From Bacteroidales bacterium (GTDB lineage: Bacteria > Bacteroidota > Bacteroidia > Bacteroidales > UBA932), in contig JAFVCK010000018.1 of NCBI GenBank assembly GCA_017479265.1, positions 1 to 32,943 of the forward strand: a DNA stretch of 32,943 bases, in the 5' to 3' direction. This document shows, one piece after another, positions 1 through 8,637 of this stretch; position 1 is the first letter of the stretch; every line of letters starts with the position of its first letter. The translations under genes and the position numbers were made by a program. Below the pieces are notes generated by a model. That model did no database searches, was not told where the DNA came from, and worked only from the letters and a program-made list of their open reading frames with translations.

Positions 1-129
1 AATTAAATCAAATTTTTATCACTTGTTCAGCACCGCAAGCAGGGCCTCATTGAAGTCCTCTCAAAGAATGATTTCAGCAGATGGCATCCTGCCTTTGGCT
101 GCCTGAATAATGCACCAAGTTATTTTTTA

Positions 130-1710
130 ATGTTTACTAAAATGAAGAAATTGCAAATGTTTTTGGCATGTGCCGCCGCAATAGCGGCATGTGCCGCCTG
201 TTCGAAGACTCCCCAGGAACAATCCGGAGACAATTCCAAGGACCCCTCCAAGGATGACCCCAGCGGTGAGGTCGTAAACCCCAGCGATGAACCTGAAGTT
301 CCCAAGAGTAATCAGTGCAAGCTGACCTCTTTCGTAGTTACTGCCGGCGAATTCGAAATCGACGGATTCGTGGATCCTACAGACAACACTATAGAAATCT
401 CTTTCATGCCCAATGAATACGAGTTCCTTAAAGCAGCAACTGCCGTTGTCGAAATTTCCGACAAGGCCACCATTACTCCGGATCCTGCGCAGCCTATAGA
501 CTACACCGCTGTCGGCGGAGTGAAGTTCACCGTTACAGCTGAGGATGGAAAGACAAGCTCCGAGTATCTGGTTTATCTTGCCGGTGCCGAGTTCTCCGAG
601 AGCGTATCCCGCGTCTGGATCAAGACTTTCGGTGAAATGAAGCTTGCTGCCAAGCCCAACTTTGACTGCGGTCTTGCATTCGTTGACAGGGAGCACTTCG
701 CATACTGCGACCTCAACGTGTTCGACCTCTCCGGAAACAGCGTTGGAAAACTCAACGTTGAAGGCGTTACCGGACTGCAGGTGTTCAGCGACAGTGAAGT
801 AAAGGCCAACGGCCAGCTTGCCGCCATGACCAACGACGAGAACGGCGTGCTCGTTGCAATCGCTTGCCATACAGGTGAATATGCCGAGGGCGGTACCGGT
901 TGCAGGACTGAGGTCTATGCATGGGTCAACGGCTGGGACAAGGCTCCTATAAAGATTTACGGACCTGTTGACTACCAGTGCATGTACATGTCGGTTGCCG
1001 GAGATGTCAAGGGTGATTTCATCCTGAATTTCCGTACGGGTGCCAACAGCCCTCAGATGCACCATGTCCTTGTCTATAAGGGAGGCAAGTACTTCAACGA
1101 GGACGGCTCTCCTGCATGCACCTGGTATGGTCCTATGATCCAGCACCCCGGAAACGACGGTTGCTGGGGCCAGATGCTTTCCTTCTTCTCCGGAAATCCC
1201 GAGGACGGATTCGTATGCTGGGATTCTGTCGGTGCCGCCGAAATGGGTGATACCGGCAACGCTTCTGCCGCATACTATGTATATGGCGGACTTACTGACT
1301 TCCTGGACGGATACGATGACGAGACAGCTCTTCGCGGCAACGTGAACTGGACCAACTGGGATGCAGACGGCCGCTGGTACGGCTATGGCAACTATTCCAT
1401 CGGACATGTACGCGCATTCATGTACAATGGCAGCAAGTATGTTGTAGCTTCCTCTTCATCCTGGCCCTGCACCTGGATTACCATCCAGAAGGCAGACCCT
1501 GAGGAGATTGTCCTTGACGACGAGGAAACCGAGGATATCGACGAATCCCTCGCCAACTACCTGCTCACCACCGACATCATTGAAGGTGCTGCTGCCTGTG
1601 CTCCTTGCAGCGCATTTGTCTATGACCCTTCAACCGGTACCGGTCACGTCGTCTATGCCGCACAGAGCAATTCCGTCGTAGCATACGACATCACCACCGA
1701 AAGACTATAG
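130..1710 (+). CDS. DUF5018-like surface lipoprotein
   Basis: 526-residue predicted lipoprotein of unknown function, probably anchored in the outer membrane. The N-terminus is a hydrophobic signal with several Ala/Cys and a lipobox ending at Cys24 (AAC-SK), followed by an acidic Asp/Pro/Ser/Lys tether to about residue 58. Residues about 62-153 look like a DUF5018-type Ig-like module: the strand pattern ends in 'FTVTAEDGKTSSEYLVYL', typical of that family. The remainder is rich in Gly, Trp and Tyr with repeated beta-strand segments, consistent with a propeller or barrel-like recognition domain. A second in-frame ATG at 142 gives a cleaner signal peptide (MKKLQMFL) and may be the true start. 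The gene stands alone, with a strong terminator just downstream. No clear TAnnTTTG promoter was seen in bases 1-129. The DUF5018 assignment is by recalled pattern; the function is unknown. Confidence 0.8.
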   Translation: MFTKMKKLQMFLACAAAIAACAACSKTPQEQSGDNSKDPSKDDPSGEVVNPSDEPEVPKSNQCKLTSFVVTAGEFEIDGFVDPTDNTIEISFMPNEYEFLKAATAVVEISDKATITPDPAQPIDYTAVGGVKFTVTAEDGKTSSEYLVYLAGAEFSESVSRVWIKTFGEMKLAAKPNFDCGLAFVDREHFAYCDLNVFDLSGNSVGKLNVEGVTGLQVFSDSEVKANGQLAAMTNDENGVLVAIACHTGEYAEGGTGCRTEVYAWVNGWDKAPIKIYGPVDYQCMYMSVAGDVKGDFILNFRTGANSPQMHHVLVYKGGKYFNEDGSPACTWYGPMIQHPGNDGCWGQMLSFFSGNPEDGFVCWDSVGAAEMGDTGNASAAYYVYGGLTDFLDGYDDETALRGNVNWTNWDADGRWYGYGNYSIGHVRAFMYNGSKYVVASSSSWPCTWITIQKADPEEIVLDDEETEDIDESLANYLLTTDIIEGAAACAPCSAFVYDPSTGTGHVVYAAQSNSVVAYDITTERL

Positions 1711-1723
1711 TCTTCCTGATACG

Positions 1724-1756
1724 GCCCGGGGCGGCACCCGTCCCGGGCATTTTTTA
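1724..1756 (+). terminator. Rho-independent terminator of the DUF5018-like gene
   Basis: GC-rich stem GCCCGGG (1724-1730) pairs with CCCGGGC (1742-1748), with an 11-base loop, and is followed directly by ATTTTTTA. It lies 13 bp after the stop codon of the upstream gene and separates the two lipoprotein genes into different transcripts. Confidence 0.9.
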
Positions 1757-1770
1757 TCCGCGGACATTAT

Positions 1771-1931
1771 GAAGCTGTTTTGAAATGGTTATCGAAATTT
1801 TAGATGAGCCATTTTCGAGTCAGCTTCAAATCCGAAGAGGGCGCGAAGCCGGTGCTTCGTAACCGATGAGGATGCAGAAGATGGCCGGAAAGGGCCATAG
1901 AAAATGAGAGTAATTATTTCAAAACAGCTTC
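1771..1931. mobile_element. MITE-like fold-back element, 161 bp
   Basis: Perfect 16-bp terminal inverted repeats GAAGCTGTTTTGAAAT (1771-1786) and its complement (1916-1931). The symmetry carries on imperfectly through the whole element to a central hairpin CGAAGC-CGGT-GCTTCG (1844-1859), whose centre coincides with the centre of the ends. Both ends are flanked by TAT (1768-1770 and 1932-1934), a possible 3-bp target duplication. There is no coding capacity. This architecture fits a non-autonomous miniature inverted-repeat element. Its right end lies 3 bp before the ATG of the next gene, so it forms that gene's entire upstream region. The parent transposase is unknown. Confidence 0.75.
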
Positions 1932-1934
1932 TAT

Positions 1935-3416
1935 ATGAAAAAGCAGTTATTCTCCTTCATTATCTGCTTGCTGATGGCAAGCCCGGTTTTCTTTTCCTGC
2001 AGCAAAGAGCCCGAGAATCCATCCCAGGACCCTCTTCCTGTTTCTCAGGACCCGTCCGGGGAGGCATCCGTCGATCCCGTATCTGACGACCCTGTCTCAG
2101 AGGACCCCTCGTTGGATGAATCTGCCGACCCCGGGCCTTCGGTGGACCCCAATTATATTGCTCCGACGGATACCGTCAGGGAGAAGCCCATGGTGATGTG
2201 GATAGATGCAAGTGCAAACTTTGCCCGCATGGCAAAGAAATCCGACATTACCGCAACGCTGAAGAAAGCGAAAAAGTACGGTTTCAACGGCATAGTTGTC
2301 GGCATAAAGCCCGGTCAGGGAACGGCCCTGTATGAGAGCGAGTTCCTCAAGCCCTGCACCACTCTTGGCGGAGTTACCGTAAACAGGGACTACGACTACT
2401 TGGAGTATGTGCTCCAGGAGGCCAAGAAACTGGGAATGAGGGTGGAAGCCTCGGCAACCGTAATGGTAATGGGCGAAGAGGACGGCAACACCGGGGCAAT
2501 CTATGATGACCCCTATTTCGCCGAGCTCGAGTGCGTCGAATGGCTGCCTACAGGTCTTCAAAAGATAAGCAAAGGCGATACTTTCGCGGCCATCAATCCC
2601 TGTCACCCCAATACCGTGGCATACCTCAAGAGGATGATAACCGAGATATTCTCCAATCCCAAATATGCCGCTTTGGACGGATTCTGCCTTGATTACTGCC
2701 GGTACATGAATGCCAACAGCGATTTCTCCGATTATTCCCGCCACGCCTTCGAGGAGTACATAGGGCAGGAAGTCGAGAACTGGCCCGAGGACATCTATTA
2801 TTACAAGACTCCACAGACTGCCAAGGGAGACTATACCCCCGGCCCTCTCTACAACCAGTGGATGGAGTGGAGGTCCATGGTGATAAAGAATGTCGTAGGC
2901 GAGGCCAGGGAAGCCCTGAAGGCTGTCCGTCCCGATGCCGACCTTTCGGTGTGGGCCGCTGCATGGTATCCTCTTCCGGCCAACGGCCAGAACTGGGGAA
3001 GTACGAAATATACTTCAGTCGATTCCCAGTGGTGGGCTACACAGAACTACCACACCACCGGCTATGCAGAGTATCTTGACTATTTCCAGCTCGGAGCCTA
3101 CTATAACAAAGTTACCGGATTCGGCGGCTCCGACACCATTGAGTATGCGCTTAATTACTGCCGCAACATCCTCAAGGGAGACTGCCCGTTCTGGGGTACA
3201 TTCTCTGTTGCAGGGTCCAATTTCAAGGCCCAGACCGCTACGAAACTATGCCTTGTCAAAACCGACGGATGCATGGTCTTCGACCTCTGCCACATAAGTG
3301 CGCATCAATACTGGGAGAAGATCAAGGCGGGCGTGGATGACGCATGGAAAGAATTGGGAGTGAACTGGCCTTTGAAGGTCAAGCAGTTCCCCAAGGAAGA
3401 CACCCCTGCGGAGTAA
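1935..3416 (+). CDS. GHL10-like (family 10-type) glycoside hydrolase lipoprotein
   Basis: 493-residue lipoprotein with a signal peptide and lipobox ending at Cys22 (FFSC-SKEP), then a low-complexity acidic tether rich in Asp, Pro, Ser and Glu to about residue 75. The rest looks like a TIM-barrel of the GHL10/YngK type (PF02638). It opens with a strand carrying 'MVMWIDASANFARM', then helix-strand repeats ('KYGFNGIVVGIKPG', 'KLGMRVEASATVMV'), and has the family-like strand 'DGFCLDYCRY' around residues 248-257, whose Asp253 and Arg256 match the usual DYxR signature. It probably acts on a polysaccharide at the cell surface; the substrate cannot be read from the sequence. The start is the ATG 3 bp after the fold-back element. 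No consensus promoter was recognised, so transcription may start inside the element. A hairpin follows at 3437-3469. Confidence 0.8.
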   Translation: MKKQLFSFIICLLMASPVFFSCSKEPENPSQDPLPVSQDPSGEASVDPVSDDPVSEDPSLDESADPGPSVDPNYIAPTDTVREKPMVMWIDASANFARMAKKSDITATLKKAKKYGFNGIVVGIKPGQGTALYESEFLKPCTTLGGVTVNRDYDYLEYVLQEAKKLGMRVEASATVMVMGEEDGNTGAIYDDPYFAELECVEWLPTGLQKISKGDTFAAINPCHPNTVAYLKRMITEIFSNPKYAALDGFCLDYCRYMNANSDFSDYSRHAFEEYIGQEVENWPEDIYYYKTPQTAKGDYTPGPLYNQWMEWRSMVIKNVVGEAREALKAVRPDADLSVWAAAWYPLPANGQNWGSTKYTSVDSQWWATQNYHTTGYAEYLDYFQLGAYYNKVTGFGGSDTIEYALNYCRNILKGDCPFWGTFSVAGSNFKAQTATKLCLVKTDGCMVFDLCHISAHQYWEKIKAGVDDAWKELGVNWPLKVKQFPKEDTPAE

Positions 3417-3436
3417 AGCCTCTTTGACATTGACTG

Positions 3437-3469
3437 AAGGCCGGTCCCCGATTGTCTGGAGCCGGCCTT
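3437..3469. terminator. Hairpin between convergent genes, candidate bidirectional terminator
   Basis: AAGGCCGG (3437-3444) pairs perfectly with CCGGCCTT (3462-3469) around a 17-base loop, in the 64-bp gap between the plus-strand hydrolase and the minus-strand fimbrial operon. U-tracts are short on both sides (TTTGTC on plus, TTCAGTC on minus), so termination strength is uncertain. Confidence 0.6.
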
Positions 3470-3480
3470 TGTCGTGTCTT

Positions 3481-6400
3481 CTATGGCCAGTCCGGGGAGA
3501 CCGTGGTGGAGGACCAGTAGCAGTTGGTCTGGCCCTGCGGAGTCACGCAGAGCAATTCGTAGGGGAGTCCGAGGCCGCCTTTTTCCGCTGAATCCGTATA
3601 GTAGAACCAGTAAGTTCCTGAGTTATAGCGGGTCAGCACCTGGTCCATTGCGTCGGTCACGACACCTATGGAGGGCTCGTTCATCTCAAGGAAGCATTCA
3701 ATGGGACTTTCCGGTCCGCCCTCAGCGGCAATCATAGCGTTCCATTCCTTTTTCATGTTTAGGCCAGGCCGGTATGTCCACACGGCCATTCCCGGAGGTT
3801 TGGGGGCATCGTAGTTCGAGAAACTGTATTCATACCAGTAACAGCCCCGAATCATGCTGAAATCTCCTATGGATTCGGCATAGCGCAGCAGCTTTTCCAC
3901 ATCTTCCGTAGAAATCTTTTTCCCTGCGGAATCACGGGCATAGTCCATGTTGACATAAATGGGCACATTTACGGCCCAAAGGTCTGAAGGAATGACGTAT
4001 GCCATGAGCAGCCTTTCGTAGTTGGCATAGCGGGGAGGAAGGCCTGTGTATCTGAGGAAATTGCATCCCTGCAGGGCATCGCGTATGCTGCGCACTCCCG
4101 AAAGGACATTGCCGTAGGGCTTGGAACAAGGTATGTCCGCTACTATTCCTATACATTCGGAATTGACCATGTACCTTTCCATTATGCCGGCATTCTGGAG
4201 GCTGGAGGGCTCCACCGGGGCATTCGCCATGGCTCCTATGGAAGCGATGGCATATATTTCTACATAGCCTATGCTCTCAGTCATGGTCTGCCCGCTGACA
4301 AGGTTGGTGAGCGTAGCGCTGACAGTGTATTTCCCCGAGGAGACCAGAGGCGTATCCTTTCTGGAAACCAGCAGGAGGCCGTTGCTGCCCAGCGAAAGGC
4401 CTATATCCGAGGCCGGACACTCCACGCTGACACACTCTGGCGAGGCCCCTATCCCGGGCGCGTTCTGGAGATACTCTCCAACCAGCATTGCGGATGCCGC
4501 GGGACGAGAGCGGAAGCGGTCTGAATCAAGGGCATGGTTGGCAATGTAACCGAGCAGACGCGTTGTTCCCGAGTATGTGAAGGGCGCAATAACCTTCACT
4601 GCAATGTCAGCCCGGGATATCTGGGAGGCATTTCTCGGCTGCACGCGTATCGCCGTCTCGTCCCATGTCCCCGTATATCCCGCAAGCGTACCGCCGTCCT
4701 TGTACAGGCAGCGCACGCCTACTTCCGTAATGCCCTGGCTCGTTCCCGGGTCCAGGAACCTTCCGAGCCCGGAGGAAAATGTGAAAAGGGGAGAGAGGTA
4801 GGTGTTGTACAGTTCAGAGTTCAATACGGTGCTGCTGCTTGCATAGGCGTTTGCTATGCTCATCCGCTCTCCTTCCTGGGTACAATAAGTCACCTGCAGA
4901 GGCTTGGGCTTGCCGTCGGCCGAGAGTTCCAGCCTGCCTGGCTCCACCTTCAGTACGGGGGCCTTGACATTGAAGGAAACCTGATACTTCTGCCCCGTGA
5001 CAGGACTTGTGGAAATCCATCCGGTGCCATTGTACAACCTTATGTTTATCACGGCCTTACCTGCCTTAAGCAAATCGACCGTACACTGGGTGTTGGTGGC
5101 CGAGGACAACTGTACGATGCCCGTCGCCGAGGCATCTACGCTGAATTCGGCCCTGGTATATCCCGATGGCAGGGTCACCGTCAGCCTGCCCCTCTGCCCT
5201 ATATAGCGGCAGTTGTCCAGTCCGGAGTATGAGGGGTCGCCGAGCACCGTAGTATTTATGCTTATGGTCCCCGAGTGCGTGCGGTCGAAGGTCTCCACCT
5301 TGAAATTATATATGTTGCCTGAAGGAAGGTCGGAGGGGGCCGAGAACTCGAAGTAACCCTCCCAGGAGGTGTCAAGCACTGTCATTCCCGGATGCGAAGA
5401 CCTCAGCGAGGCGTATTCCTCCGGTGTCCAGAAAAAAGACCGTCCCGGGCTGTACTGCCAGTAGGCTATTCTTTTGGCGAATGTCCATTCTATGCCTGCC
5501 TCCTGCATTCTCTGCACGCTTTCGGGGGCTACCCTCCAGCCGGTAGGAGCGTCATATTGCGCTACTGTGAAATCCACGCCTGAACCGCCTGAAGAAGAGT
5601 ATCTTGCGTATGCGTGGCACTTTCCTCCGGCAAGCAGCCCTATGGGTATCCCCTCATTCATGGTGGGGCCGTCTGCGGTGATTCCGACGGACTTTACGCC
5701 TTTCAGGGAAAGGCTCCTGGTGTCTGTCATGTCGTAATATACTTTCCAGAACTGACAGCCCATTCCCGCCCTTGTGGGAGTAAGCACTATGTTGTAGCAC
5801 TTGCCCCTGCATATATTGAAATCGCTGGTGCTGTCCTCGCCTATGCAGATGCGGTACGTGCCCGTGCCCTGAAGTCCATAATCTGATGATACGGAGCAGT
5901 TTACGGTGACATAGGAAACGAGGTCCTCCTTGCCCGGCGAAGACAAGGAGACCTGCTCGGGATTCTTGAGCATGCTCTGGGTGTTTGAAGGCAGCAGTAT
6001 GCCCTGCATGTTCTCCGGGTAGTATAGCACTATCTCCTGCACGCCGGCTTTCTGGGCATCGCTCAGCTCGGGACTCAGCACAGGCCCCATCTGCTCTGGC
6101 GAGGAAGCCGCCGCTCCGCTTTCCGAAAACGGCATGAAAACGCGGCTGCCGTTGCCGGCCACGACGCTTTGTATGGTTATTTCCCTTTCCGGGACCTGAC
6201 TCTTGTCAATGCTTATGCAGACCTTTGCCCAGAGGCTCTTCAGAGGAATGTCTATCTTGCCGTCCGTGGTGCCGTCCAGTTCGTCAGCCTCCTCGGGGGT
6301 AAGGCCTTCGAGCTTGCCGGCCATGTCCAGGCCGTATGAGCGCTGGGCCTGTGCCATGTCCCCGGAGCGGATCTGTGTCAGATGGGCAAGGTCAGCCTCG

Positions 6401-6735
6401 TCCTGGGGGAAGGTCAGGGAGGAGACAGGGCCTCCGAGGAAATACCAGTTGTAGCGGTAGTTGCTTCTGAGGGCCCCTCCGCCGGTTGAGTGCAAGGCGG
6501 AATTGTCCTTGTATGAACTGAAGGTAAGTTTGCCCGTTATTCCGTCATACACCGCGGTGGCCGTCCGTGTCGAAGGGTTGTCCATCTGGGACATGTCGTA
6601 GGCTTTGGTAGAGGCCGCCCTGGCCGATATGGTCCATTCTTTGGCGGAAAGATTGTCCTCTTGCGGCAAGTATATTTCTTTGAGGCTGCATCCTGCCAGG
6701 GCAAGGGCAAGCAGCATCCATGGTATCTTTTTCAT
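3481..6735 (-). CDS. Large fimbrial-locus lipoprotein, DUF4906-like, possible tip adhesin
   Basis: 1084-residue lipoprotein, last gene of the fimbrial operon. The ATG at 6735 was chosen because it begins a textbook lipoprotein signal (MKKIPWMLLALALAGC, Cys16) and overlaps the previous stop codon as ATGA; an upstream extension in the same frame has no signal peptide. Residues about 20-330 resemble the fimbrillin-like region of DUF4906 proteins, including 'YYPENMQG', a motif I associate with that family. The middle holds Ig-like beta segments, and the C-terminal 250 or so residues are rich in Tyr and Trp with 'ECFLEMNEP'. Such long proteins at the end of Bacteroidales fimbrial operons are generally taken as accessory or tip subunits; adhesion here is inference. 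An alternative is a non-polymerised surface lipoprotein that merely shares the operon. Confidence 0.75.
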   Translation of the reverse strand: MKKIPWMLLALALAGCSLKEIYLPQEDNLSAKEWTISARAASTKAYDMSQMDNPSTRTATAVYDGITGKLTFSSYKDNSALHSTGGGALRSNYRYNWYFLGGPVSSLTFPQDEADLAHLTQIRSGDMAQAQRSYGLDMAGKLEGLTPEEADELDGTTDGKIDIPLKSLWAKVCISIDKSQVPEREITIQSVVAGNGSRVFMPFSESGAAASSPEQMGPVLSPELSDAQKAGVQEIVLYYPENMQGILLPSNTQSMLKNPEQVSLSSPGKEDLVSYVTVNCSVSSDYGLQGTGTYRICIGEDSTSDFNICRGKCYNIVLTPTRAGMGCQFWKVYYDMTDTRSLSLKGVKSVGITADGPTMNEGIPIGLLAGGKCHAYARYSSSGGSGVDFTVAQYDAPTGWRVAPESVQRMQEAGIEWTFAKRIAYWQYSPGRSFFWTPEEYASLRSSHPGMTVLDTSWEGYFEFSAPSDLPSGNIYNFKVETFDRTHSGTISINTTVLGDPSYSGLDNCRYIGQRGRLTVTLPSGYTRAEFSVDASATGIVQLSSATNTQCTVDLLKAGKAVINIRLYNGTGWISTSPVTGQKYQVSFNVKAPVLKVEPGRLELSADGKPKPLQVTYCTQEGERMSIANAYASSSTVLNSELYNTYLSPLFTFSSGLGRFLDPGTSQGITEVGVRCLYKDGGTLAGYTGTWDETAIRVQPRNASQISRADIAVKVIAPFTYSGTTRLLGYIANHALDSDRFRSRPAASAMLVGEYLQNAPGIGASPECVSVECPASDIGLSLGSNGLLLVSRKDTPLVSSGKYTVSATLTNLVSGQTMTESIGYVEIYAIASIGAMANAPVEPSSLQNAGIMERYMVNSECIGIVADIPCSKPYGNVLSGVRSIRDALQGCNFLRYTGLPPRYANYERLLMAYVIPSDLWAVNVPIYVNMDYARDSAGKKISTEDVEKLLRYAESIGDFSMIRGCYWYEYSFSNYDAPKPPGMAVWTYRPGLNMKKEWNAMIAAEGGPESPIECFLEMNEPSIGVVTDAMDQVLTRYNSGTYWFYYTDSAEKGGLGLPYELLCVTPQGQTNCYWSSTTVSPDWP

Positions 6736-7796
6736 AATGTTTCGTTTATTGACAATCCGTCCCAACCCCCGAAATGGGCAGTGATTCCTACATCCGTAAA
6801 GGACAGCGGAGCATCCGGGGAATCCGTGCCGAAGTGCTTGATAACCAGTTCTTCTATCTTGTACCAGACATTCTCTTCCAGGGCCGGGAGGGTGACAGGA
6901 TAATAGCACCTGTGCCCGTCTATGCTGCATTGGAGCACGAGCCTGGTGTGGCGAGGGGCCCATGCCGCAGCGACAAGAAGGTCGCCGGAAAGAGTCTGCG
7001 TATCGTCCTCCGTCGGATTGGGGCAGCAATACAGGGCCGCGTCAATGCTCATCGACATGCCGGGCGAAATGGTCCCGGACACCTCGGCCTGGGCACATTC
7101 GGGACCTTCATCCTGTCCGAAATCGGGATAGGGACCGCTGCGGGGTGAATATTTGGCCGAGCACCAGAAGAAATCTCCGACAGAGGGCTGCGCACCGGCC
7201 ATGAAAGGGTCCGGGAAGGCTCCGCTGACACCGTTTACAAGGAACAGGTCCTCGACCTGCACGTCCTTTCCAGCCCATCCCTTTTCCTGGAGACTGTTCC
7301 TAACCGAGCCGAGGGATACTTTGCAGACCGCCCTTGTCACGACCACCGGGAGGTCGGCGCTCTCCTGGTCCGAGGAGAATGCAAGGCTGCCATGCATGAG
7401 GAACCCGTTGTCCATCATGGATTCGAGGGAATACCTGGCGCTTTTGAGGTCGTAACCGAGGTTGGCGGGGGCGAGAGGCTGTGAGGTGTTGAACTGGCTC
7501 TGGGGCAGATTTGTGACGACCACGGCCAGTTTGCTGCCTCTGGTGCAATCCAGGGTCACGGAGTTCCCTTGCGAAAACGCGAAGGATTCCGCAGCCAGGC
7601 CCTGGTCGTATGCGGCCCGCGATGAATATATCCAGGCGGCCATGCTGCCGATTTGTGTCTCGCCGGGCACCGACTTGGTCCCGGGTGTGGCGATAGCCGT
7701 AATCCTCACCGTCGTGCCCTTTTCCTCACGCTGGGCCGGGATGCCTTGGCATGAAGCGGCAATCAACAGGACTGAAATATATAAAGCCTTTCTCAT
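6732..7796 (-). CDS. Fimbrillin-family lipoprotein (minor subunit)
   Basis: 354-residue lipoprotein with a short signal (MRKALYISVLLIAASC, Cys16). It follows the type V fimbrillin plan: an N-terminal domain opening after a basic stretch ('ATPGTKSVPGETQIGSMAAWIY'), a strand 'KLAVVVTNLPQS' matching the 'YVVVNxP' strand of its neighbours, a central 'VVTRAVCKVSLGSV' strand, and a C-terminal domain with 'TRLVLQCSID..RCYYPVTLPALEENVWYKIEELVI'. The same 'YYPITLxxVERNTHYSI' pattern occurs in the 331-residue fimbrillin of this locus, which supports common ancestry. It starts one base into the stop of the anchor gene (TGATG) and its stop overlaps the next start as ATGA, so translation is probably coupled. 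Its place after the anchor suggests an accessory subunit like FimC/FimE or Mfa3/Mfa4, but the exact role is inferred. Confidence 0.8.
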   Translation of the reverse strand: MRKALYISVLLIAASCQGIPAQREEKGTTVRITAIATPGTKSVPGETQIGSMAAWIYSSRAAYDQGLAAESFAFSQGNSVTLDCTRGSKLAVVVTNLPQSQFNTSQPLAPANLGYDLKSARYSLESMMDNGFLMHGSLAFSSDQESADLPVVVTRAVCKVSLGSVRNSLQEKGWAGKDVQVEDLFLVNGVSGAFPDPFMAGAQPSVGDFFWCSAKYSPRSGPYPDFGQDEGPECAQAEVSGTISPGMSMSIDAALYCCPNPTEDDTQTLSGDLLVAAAWAPRHTRLVLQCSIDGHRCYYPVTLPALEENVWYKIEELVIKHFGTDSPDAPLSFTDVGITAHFGGWDGLSINETL

Positions 7797-8620
7797 CAGA
7801 TAGTTATATCATTATAGTTATGTCCGTCATCCCACGGGGCAATCTCCACATAGACATCGGCCTTGGCGTAGTCTATGGTCACCGAAGCGTCGGACAGCCA
7901 CCTGCGGGTCCAATCATAACCCTTGCTTTCCATGAGTACGCCAAGCGGGTATTCGTATCTCAGCGAAGAAGGCAGGCCGAAAGCGTCCGTGTCATAGACT
8001 TGCAGGGTCAGCCCGTCGTCCGCCTGCCGTGGCAGCCTGGCCTCATAGGAAGTGGCTCCCATTTTGCGCGGAATGCAGCGGAAAGTTCCTTTTACCGCAC
8101 TGAGGTCGCTAAGGTCCATGCCGTTCCAGTTGCCGTGTATTTCAAACCAGTAGGGCTTCCAAGCCTCGCTGCCTTCCAGCTTTATGCTCAGCGTACACCA
8201 CTGCTTGGACAGAAGGACGGTATCGCTGGCAGTTTCTCTGCGGCAATCCACTTTGGCGCAGTGGGCATAGATGCTGTCCGCTTCGAACCCCGAGCCCAGC
8301 ACCAGTACATCCCTTCGCGTCGAAAGGTCGTAGTGAACGTTGCCATACACGACGCATACGTCTATTTCCTGCTTCGGGACCTTGGAAACATAGCTGGGGC
8401 CTTCTCTCATCATTCCTTTGCCTATGTCCTTCTGCTCTATGGCATCTCCGTTCTCTCCTAGGAAACTTATCCATGGGTCGGTAGTGAGCGGGACGGACCC
8501 GGCCTTGCAGAATTCTTCTGACAGGAAGCAGGGGCAGGCTATCCTGTCTTCCTTGACGGTGCAGGAAAGTGTCAGCATCGTGCCCAGAATCATCAGGTAC
8601 ACTATTTTCTTGCCTGTCAT
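7796..8620 (-). CDS. FimB/Mfa2-type fimbrial anchor lipoprotein
   Basis: 274-residue lipoprotein (MTGKKIVYLMILGTMLTLSC, Cys20). Directly after the lipid cysteine comes 'TVKEDRIACPCFL', a pattern characteristic of the FimB/Mfa2 family (PF08842), whose members cap the pilus base and anchor it in the outer membrane. Later strands ('CTLSIKLEG', 'PYWFEIHGNWNGMDL', 'YEYPLGVLMESKGYDWT') and the C-terminus 'VEIAPWDDGHNYNDITI' parallel the fimbrillins of the locus. It lies downstream of two fimbrillins and is separated from the nearer one by 60 bp containing an 11-bp hairpin, which may lower its expression relative to the subunits. The final base of its stop is the first base of the next start. Confidence 0.85.
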   Translation of the reverse strand: MTGKKIVYLMILGTMLTLSCTVKEDRIACPCFLSEEFCKAGSVPLTTDPWISFLGENGDAIEQKDIGKGMMREGPSYVSKVPKQEIDVCVVYGNVHYDLSTRRDVLVLGSGFEADSIYAHCAKVDCRRETASDTVLLSKQWCTLSIKLEGSEAWKPYWFEIHGNWNGMDLSDLSAVKGTFRCIPRKMGATSYEARLPRQADDGLTLQVYDTDAFGLPSSLRYEYPLGVLMESKGYDWTRRWLSDASVTIDYAKADVYVEIAPWDDGHNYNDITI

Positions 8621-8637
8621 CTTCCGAATGGTTTTTT

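Noticed and set aside
1-129. In-frame open reading upstream of the first ATG, and a possible 3' end of a preceding gene
   Set aside because: The frame is stopped by TAA at 4-6 and shows no protein-like signal; nothing else can be supported in this stretch.
127-1407. Long minus-strand open frame (426 codons) opposite the DUF5018-like gene
   Set aside because: No recognisable domains or signal; it exists because the opposite frame of a GC-rich gene with few stops stays open. The plus-strand reading has a lipobox and a family match.
1904-2086. Plus-strand 60-codon frame beginning inside the fold-back element
   Set aside because: Runs out of frame through the start of the hydrolase gene and has no features of its own.
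4534-5232. Plus-strand open frame (232 codons) inside the 1084-residue lipoprotein gene
   Set aside because: Arg/Gly/Cys-rich shadow without domain; the minus-strand gene is coupled to its neighbour and has a signal peptide.
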